Origin: Candidatus Parcubacteria bacterium
GTDB taxonomy: Bacteria > Patescibacteriota > Minisyncoccia > Phycocordibacterales > UBA1006
Direction: 5' to 3'
Assembly: GCA_027028225.1 (NCBI GenBank)
Contig: JALVJP010000089.1
Coordinates: 1-7,780, forward strand
Length of the DNA: 7,780 nt
Below are positions 4,412 to 7,780 of this stretch, in pieces. The notes under the pieces were generated by a model. The model saw only the letters and a program-made list of their open reading frames with translations. It had not been told where the DNA came from and ran no database searches. The translations under genes and the position numbers were made by a program. Position 1 is the stretch's first letter; each line of letters opens with the position of its first letter.

Positions 4412-6535
4412 ATGAGTTTTGAATCAAAAGTATTTAAGCTTTCACACGAGGAAGACAAAAATGGAAAAGATGGCGGTGGTAGAGAAAAAACAATTGATAG
4501 GGAATTTGAGGATTTCTATTCAAAGCATAGACTTTTCTTCGAAAGCTATGCAGGTGATTCTTCTATTTCTATAAAATCTCACAAGGAGCTCCCTCAATTT
4601 CAGCAGGGGACTTTTGCAATAGATCTTAAAAATGGAAATCTCTATGTTGCGATGGATGTATTTCGTAAAGCCGGATATGGTGATGAGGCTTCGTTTTTTG
4701 CCTTTCTTCATGAGTATGAACATTTTCGTGAAATTCGTGAGTTGATGAAGTATCATGATGGTAAAACTGATGGGAAAACGATTTGGCAGAAACATTACAA
4801 CAAGATATCTCGTAGTAAAGGGCTTGCTATTCTTGATAATTGTATTGATGACATAAAAATGAATAGGACTGTATTAGAGAGAGCGCCAACACTCATTGAT
4901 ACAAAAAATGAACTTTATAAAAACTTTAACTTTCCCGATGATGATTTGAGAAAACAACCTTTACACTTGCAATTTGCATTTGCATTATTGCGCAGAAAGA
5001 TGTTGCCGGATCGTGAGACAATTGTGGATCCGCGTGTTCAATCTATTATTGAAAAAATAGAGTCGATGGAATTTGAGAATGGAGAAAAAATGTTTGATGT
5101 GATGACATCTCCGGAAACGAATATGGCTTTGCGTTTGAAGTTGCAAGAAGCATTTATCGAACCGGAATTTTTAAAACTCATGCAGAAGGCAAAAGAGGAA
5201 CAAGAAGAAAAGCAACAACAGCAACAACAAGGAAACAGCAAAGAGAAAGAGCAAGAAGGTAGTGGCGATAGACAGAAAAAAGCAGAACAAGAAAACCTTG
5301 ACAAAAAAGATGAAAAATCGGAAAATTCTGAATCAGGCGACTCACAAGAAGGCGACTCACAAGAAGGCGACTCACAAGAAGGCGACTCACAAGAAGGCGA
5401 CTCACAAGAAGGCGACTCACAAGAAGGCGACTCACAAGCCGGTAAGTCAGATTCACAGAATAGTATTGAGAAACCAAAAAGCGAAGATGATTTTTTCGGT
5501 GATGCATATAAAGAATACGAACGGAAAAACCCACAGGCAACACCAATAGAATCAATACAAGAAGCGGTCAAAGAGTATAGAGAATATGAAAAATCACATA
5601 CACAAGACAGCATTTCCCTTGAGGAACGCCAATTAAGAGCACTTGCGGAACGGGAGGGGGTAAGCACACAGGATTTAAAAAATTATCAGCGTTTTTGGTC
5701 GCAGATTGAAAATCTCACAAATCCAGAAACAAACGAAAGAGTCGTTGATGAACTGAGAGATATTTTCCAAAAGATTATTACCAAACGACAACCACCACAA
5801 CAGCACTTAAAAACAAATCTCGATGAGGGGTCGGAACTTGATGATTATGTATCTGTCGTATCTGGTGGTATTACCGGGAAATTCCCTGAAAAAATATGGC
5901 AAGATTTTGAGCGAGTTGAAAAACCGGCGCGTATGGTGGGCAACTTTGATGTTACGCTTGTGTGTGATAGATCAGGTTCTATGGAAGGGGGAAAAGCACA
6001 CCAACAACGCATCGCCGTTGGACTCTTTCTTGAGATGTTGCGTGAGTTTAGTATTGATTTAGAGAATGTACACTTATCACCAGAAAGAGACCTTAATGTG
6101 CAAACAGAGGTGTGGGGATTTGGTGGTGAATCTGAAGTGGGGATTATTAAACCTTTAGGAAAAGAATTGAGTACAAAAGATCGTGTCTATGCTTACAAAA
6201 CACTGGGAAGCACCCCCGGAGGGGAAACATTAGATTACCGACCACTTCAAGAAATATCAAATAGTATTACTCAGGATACTATTGAAAAAATTCAAAGTGG
6301 AGAATATCGGAAGATTGTTATTGTTATTACCGATGGAATCTCTTCTAACCCGGCGGATTTACAACGCGCACAAGAGAGTCTCATCGAGAAAGGGGTTATT
6401 GTGGTGGGAATTGGACTTGGAAACGATGCAGATGACATTGTAAAGAATTACAAGAAAGGAATTCTCTGTCCATCTCCACATAGCTTAGGAGCAGTTACTG
6501 CGGATTTACTTGCGGAAACACTTGAACAGTTATAA
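4412..6535 (+). CDS. HExxH metallopeptidase-like and von Willebrand A domain protein
   Basis: A 707-aa cytosolic-looking protein with no signal peptide or membrane segment. The N-terminal part (about 40-255) carries FLHEYEHFREI, a full HExxH zinc motif (His100, Glu101, His104), and downstream LDNCIDDIKMNR (141-152). The latter resembles the N-LED-R-type motif of VWA-linked peptidase-like proteins such as NorD and CobT; Asp146 or Asp147 could be a third metal ligand. Residues 256-360 are a charged linker with polyQ (268-273) and seven GDSQE-type repeats (309-343). A helical region follows (about 362-460). The VWA domain (about 511-707) has a complete MIDAS: DRSGS (Asp519, Ser521, Ser523), Thr606 in GGETLDYRP, and Asp641 in ITDG. 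Such VWA proteins usually work with a MoxR-type AAA+ ATPase, but none is encoded here. The specific role is unknown. ATG 4412 is set by the promoter 8 nt upstream. Confidence 0.85.
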   Translation: MSFESKVFKLSHEEDKNGKDGGGREKTIDREFEDFYSKHRLFFESYAGDSSISIKSHKELPQFQQGTFAIDLKNGNLYVAMDVFRKAGYGDEASFFAFLHEYEHFREIRELMKYHDGKTDGKTIWQKHYNKISRSKGLAILDNCIDDIKMNRTVLERAPTLIDTKNELYKNFNFPDDDLRKQPLHLQFAFALLRRKMLPDRETIVDPRVQSIIEKIESMEFENGEKMFDVMTSPETNMALRLKLQEAFIEPEFLKLMQKAKEEQEEKQQQQQQGNSKEKEQEGSGDRQKKAEQENLDKKDEKSENSESGDSQEGDSQEGDSQEGDSQEGDSQEGDSQEGDSQAGKSDSQNSIEKPKSEDDFFGDAYKEYERKNPQATPIESIQEAVKEYREYEKSHTQDSISLEERQLRALAEREGVSTQDLKNYQRFWSQIENLTNPETNERVVDELRDIFQKIITKRQPPQQHLKTNLDEGSELDDYVSVVSGGITGKFPEKIWQDFERVEKPARMVGNFDVTLVCDRSGSMEGGKAHQQRIAVGLFLEMLREFSIDLENVHLSPERDLNVQTEVWGFGGESEVGIIKPLGKELSTKDRVYAYKTLGSTPGGETLDYRPLQEISNSITQDTIEKIQSGEYRKIVIVITDGISSNPADLQRAQESLIEKGVIVVGIGLGNDADDIVKNYKKGILCPSPHSLGAVTADLLAETLEQL
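5336..5440 (+). repeat. 15-nt tandem repeat, 7 units, coding GDSQE
   Basis: Six identical copies of GGCGACTCACAAGAA run from 5336 to 5425. A seventh (5426-5440) differs only in its last codon (GCC for GAA). The unit is five codons, so gain or loss of copies keeps the frame. Perfect identity at every codon, including synonymous positions, points to recent expansion. The product is an acidic hydrophilic spacer between the peptidase-like and VWA parts. Confidence 0.97.
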
Positions 6536-6550
6536 ATTAAGTGATATAAT
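6522..6550 (+). promoter_or_regulatory. Promoter of the interrupted gene, -35 inside the VWA gene
   Basis: TTGAAC (6522-6527) lies in the final codons of the VWA gene. TATAAT (6545-6550) follows after 17 nt, with an extended TG at 6542-6543. The ATG at 6559 is 8 nt beyond the -10, so the message should be leaderless. With the insertion in place, this promoter now fires into the 3' end of the transposase gene on its antisense strand. Confidence 0.82.
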
Positions 6551-6558
6551 ACAAATAT

Positions 6559-6681
6559 ATGAACAACCTAGACAACTTTTTTAACAAACGACTTGATCTC
6601 AAAAAACGATTTAAGCTCAATCTACCCCAAAATAGAAACTTTCAACTTACCTTCTCAGGTAAATCGAATAACAACGAGTGA
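6559..6681 (+). pseudogene. 5' fragment of a gene interrupted by the IS30-family element
   Basis: An ATG at 6559, correctly placed behind a strong promoter, opens a frame beginning MNNLDNFFNKRLDLKKRFKL, basic and probably helical. About 23 codons (to 6627-6629) precede the inverted repeat of the insertion sequence. The frame then runs 17 codons into the element and stops at TGA 6679-6681. The remainder of the original gene should continue beyond 7765, where only 15 nt are visible. The fragment is too short to name. The alternative is that this is simply a 40-aa ORF, but the position of the element's end argues for disruption. Confidence 0.7.
6630..6654 (+). repeat. Left terminal inverted repeat of the IS30-family element
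   Basis: AAATAGAAACT at the outer end is an exact inverted match to 7755-7765. The inner part is looser, with a shared CTTC at the inner edge. It overlaps the last codon and stop of the transposase gene (6642-6647). Confidence 0.8.
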
Positions 6682-7697
6682 ATTCTAACACCATTCTTTA
6701 AGAAACAAAACTTCTCATAGGAAGTGTATCCTCCAAGAACTATTCTCGCTTTGTGATTCAGGTAGTTCTCTATACTCATAAGAAGTTCTTCACTCACAAG
6801 CTTCAAATCTGTTTTCTTTGGAATAAACTCTCTAATCCATCTGTTTATGTTTTCTACTAAACCTTTCTGCCAAGAAGCATAGGGATCTGTGAAAAATATG
6901 CTAGTATTGAGTTGCTTTTCAATCACTCTCCAGTGTTGAAAAGCAATGTCGTTGTCCGTAGTGATACTACGAACAACTTCATTTTCTAAGAGAGAAAAGA
7001 TGGCTTCGTTTACGGAGTCATTTTTTCTCTTCTCCAATCGTTTTATCTTTGTTAACTTTGTGAGTCTCTCTGTAATCACAAGGATGACTGAGGAACTCTG
7101 TTTTGATACGATAAAGTCCATTTCCCAATGACCGAACTCGTTGTTGATGTTCGGAAACAGTTCTTCTCTCTCTTGCATCGTTTTTCTCTCAGTATCGTCT
7201 AAAAATGGAGATTTCTTACGCTTTGGACCTGTTCTCCTGTTATTTCTCTTCCAGAAGAGATGTCTTTCGAGATGTGGTCTTCTCTTCTGTATCCACTTTC
7301 GAATAGCTTTAGGAGAAACGTATTGAAAACCATGTTCTTCGTTTTTAGAAAAGGAAGATAACGATTCTGGAGACCACCCTTGTGGTATACGTTCCTCTAT
7401 GAGTTTTCTCAATTGAGCATACTCTGGTTGTGATAACTTAAAGCATTGAACCTTTTTCTCTCTCTGTCGTACAGATGCTTTCAAATGCGCTTTATATGCT
7501 CTGTATTCTCTCTTTCCCGTTTTCCTGTTCAGTACAGAATTGTTTTTGATTTCCTTACTAATTGTTGATGGAGATCTTCCGAGTCTCTCTGCAATTTCTC
7601 TCTGTGGAATATGAACATCTAACCAATGTTCTATCTTCATTCTCTCTTCAAACATTATGTGTTTTCTCTTATTTCCTCTCCTTTTCTTCATACTCAT
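6642..7697 (-). CDS. IS30-family transposase
   Basis: DDE transposase of 351 aa that would cut and join the element's ends. The N-terminal helix-turn-helix (about 16-52) reads REIAERLGRSPSTISKEIKNN, as in the IS30 HTH_38 domain. A basic region (130-162) leads to an RNase H-like core with the DD(33)E arrangement: Asp194 in GHWEMDFIV, Asp248 in ITTDND, and Glu282 in KGLVENINRWIREF, with 33 residues between the last two. The C-terminal LNHKARIVLGGYTSYEKF corresponds to the family's LNxRPRKxLGxxTPxExF motif. All catalytic residues are present with no frameshift, so the enzyme may be active. The start is either Met1 (7697) or Met3 (7691); no Shine-Dalgarno is clear at either. The gene opposes all others in the window. 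Base composition is not obviously different from the host genes, which suggests an element adapted to this or a similar genome. Confidence 0.95.
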   Translation of the reverse strand: MSMKKRRGNKRKHIMFEERMKIEHWLDVHIPQREIAERLGRSPSTISKEIKNNSVLNRKTGKREYRAYKAHLKASVRQREKKVQCFKLSQPEYAQLRKLIEERIPQGWSPESLSSFSKNEEHGFQYVSPKAIRKWIQKRRPHLERHLFWKRNNRRTGPKRKKSPFLDDTERKTMQEREELFPNINNEFGHWEMDFIVSKQSSSVILVITERLTKLTKIKRLEKRKNDSVNEAIFSLLENEVVRSITTDNDIAFQHWRVIEKQLNTSIFFTDPYASWQKGLVENINRWIREFIPKKTDLKLVSEELLMSIENYLNHKARIVLGGYTSYEKFCFLKNGVRIHSLLFDLPEKVS

Positions 7698-7740
7698 TAC
7701 TCTAGTAAATGCTGATAATTCTTCAAAAGTTTTTTCTCTT

Positions 7741-7765
7741 GAAGTTTGTTGTTGAGTTTCTATTT
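7741..7765 (-). repeat. Right terminal inverted repeat of the IS30-family element
   Basis: Read on the - strand from 7765, it begins AAATAGAAACT and matches the left repeat at 17 of 25 positions. It lies about 43 nt upstream of the transposase start. The last 15 nt of the window (7766-7780) are target DNA, probably the continuation of the interrupted gene. Confidence 0.8.
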
Positions 7766-7780
7766 AAAGGTGGGGAGAGG

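Larger units (their letters stand above)
6630..7765 (-). mobile_element. Complete IS30-family insertion sequence, about 1136 bp
   Basis: One transposase gene fills the element. Imperfect terminal inverted repeats of about 25 bp bound it. Both ends begin AAATAGAAACT (left 6630-6640, right read on the - strand 7765-7755), and 17 of 25 positions match when aligned without gaps. Length and organisation fit IS30-family elements. The transposase stop lies inside the left repeat. A target duplication of the usual 2-3 bp is not evident: flanks are CCCCA on the left and AAAGG on the right, so the exact ends could shift by a few bases. Confidence 0.85.

Noticed and set aside
5336..5440. Possible CRISPR-like array
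   Set aside because: The units are contiguous with no spacers, in frame, and part of a coding sequence.
5262..5549. + strand frame with repeated ATHKK units
   Set aside because: Another frame of the same tandem repeat inside the VWA gene; no independent start signal.
5038..5667. Long - strand open frame rich in Ser/Cys opposite the VWA gene
   Set aside because: It is a by-product of the 15-nt repeat, which keeps several frames open. It gives low-complexity Cys-Glu-Ser-Pro-Ser repeats and has no promoter.

Overview
This AT-rich bacterial window carries seven intact protein genes and one broken one. Six intact genes run on the + strand in tight array. The seventh, on the - strand, is the transposase of a complete IS30-family element at the right edge. 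The standard bacterial code fits: TAA, TAG and TGA all end genes and no reading frame has an internal TGA. No rRNA, tRNA or CRISPR array was seen. Small compact genes, few partners per pathway, near-absent Shine-Dalgarno sequences and a protein tail that resembles the pilin tails of Parcubacteria suggest a member of the Patescibacteria/CPR, probably Parcubacteria-like. That placement is inference from style, not a marker gene.

Layout: (1) 43-588, an unrecognised 181-aa protein whose last codons form an intrinsic terminator. (2) 631-1737, a two-gene unit: a short VIT1/CCC1-type metal transporter lacking the family's cytosolic metal-binding domain, then, 3 nt later, a GMP-synthase-like class I glutamine amidotransferase that keeps the nucleophile Cys and the His but not the triad Glu. 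(3) 1833-3242, an exported protein with two peptidoglycan-binding repeats and a C-terminal tail like that of CPR pilins. (4) 3313-4341, a CNNM/CorC-type membrane protein with DUF21 and CBS domains, lacking the usual C-terminal CorC_HlyC domain. (5) 4412-6535, a 707-aa protein joining an HExxH metallopeptidase-like region, a low-complexity linker with a perfect 15-nt tandem repeat, and a C-terminal von Willebrand A domain with a complete MIDAS. (6) 6559 onward, the first ~23 codons of a gene with its own strong promoter, cut by the IS30-family element (about 6630-7765). The window ends 15 nt beyond the element.

A recurring theme is promoter placement. Five genes (631, 1833, 3313, 4412, 6559) have a -10 hexamer ending only 8-11 nt before the ATG, and none has a usable ribosome-binding site. 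These transcripts should be leaderless or nearly so. Apart from the transporter/amidotransferase pair, each gene appears to be its own transcription unit. Several products concern the envelope (metal transporter, CNNM protein, exported peptidoglycan-binding protein), but the sequence does not prove that they act together.
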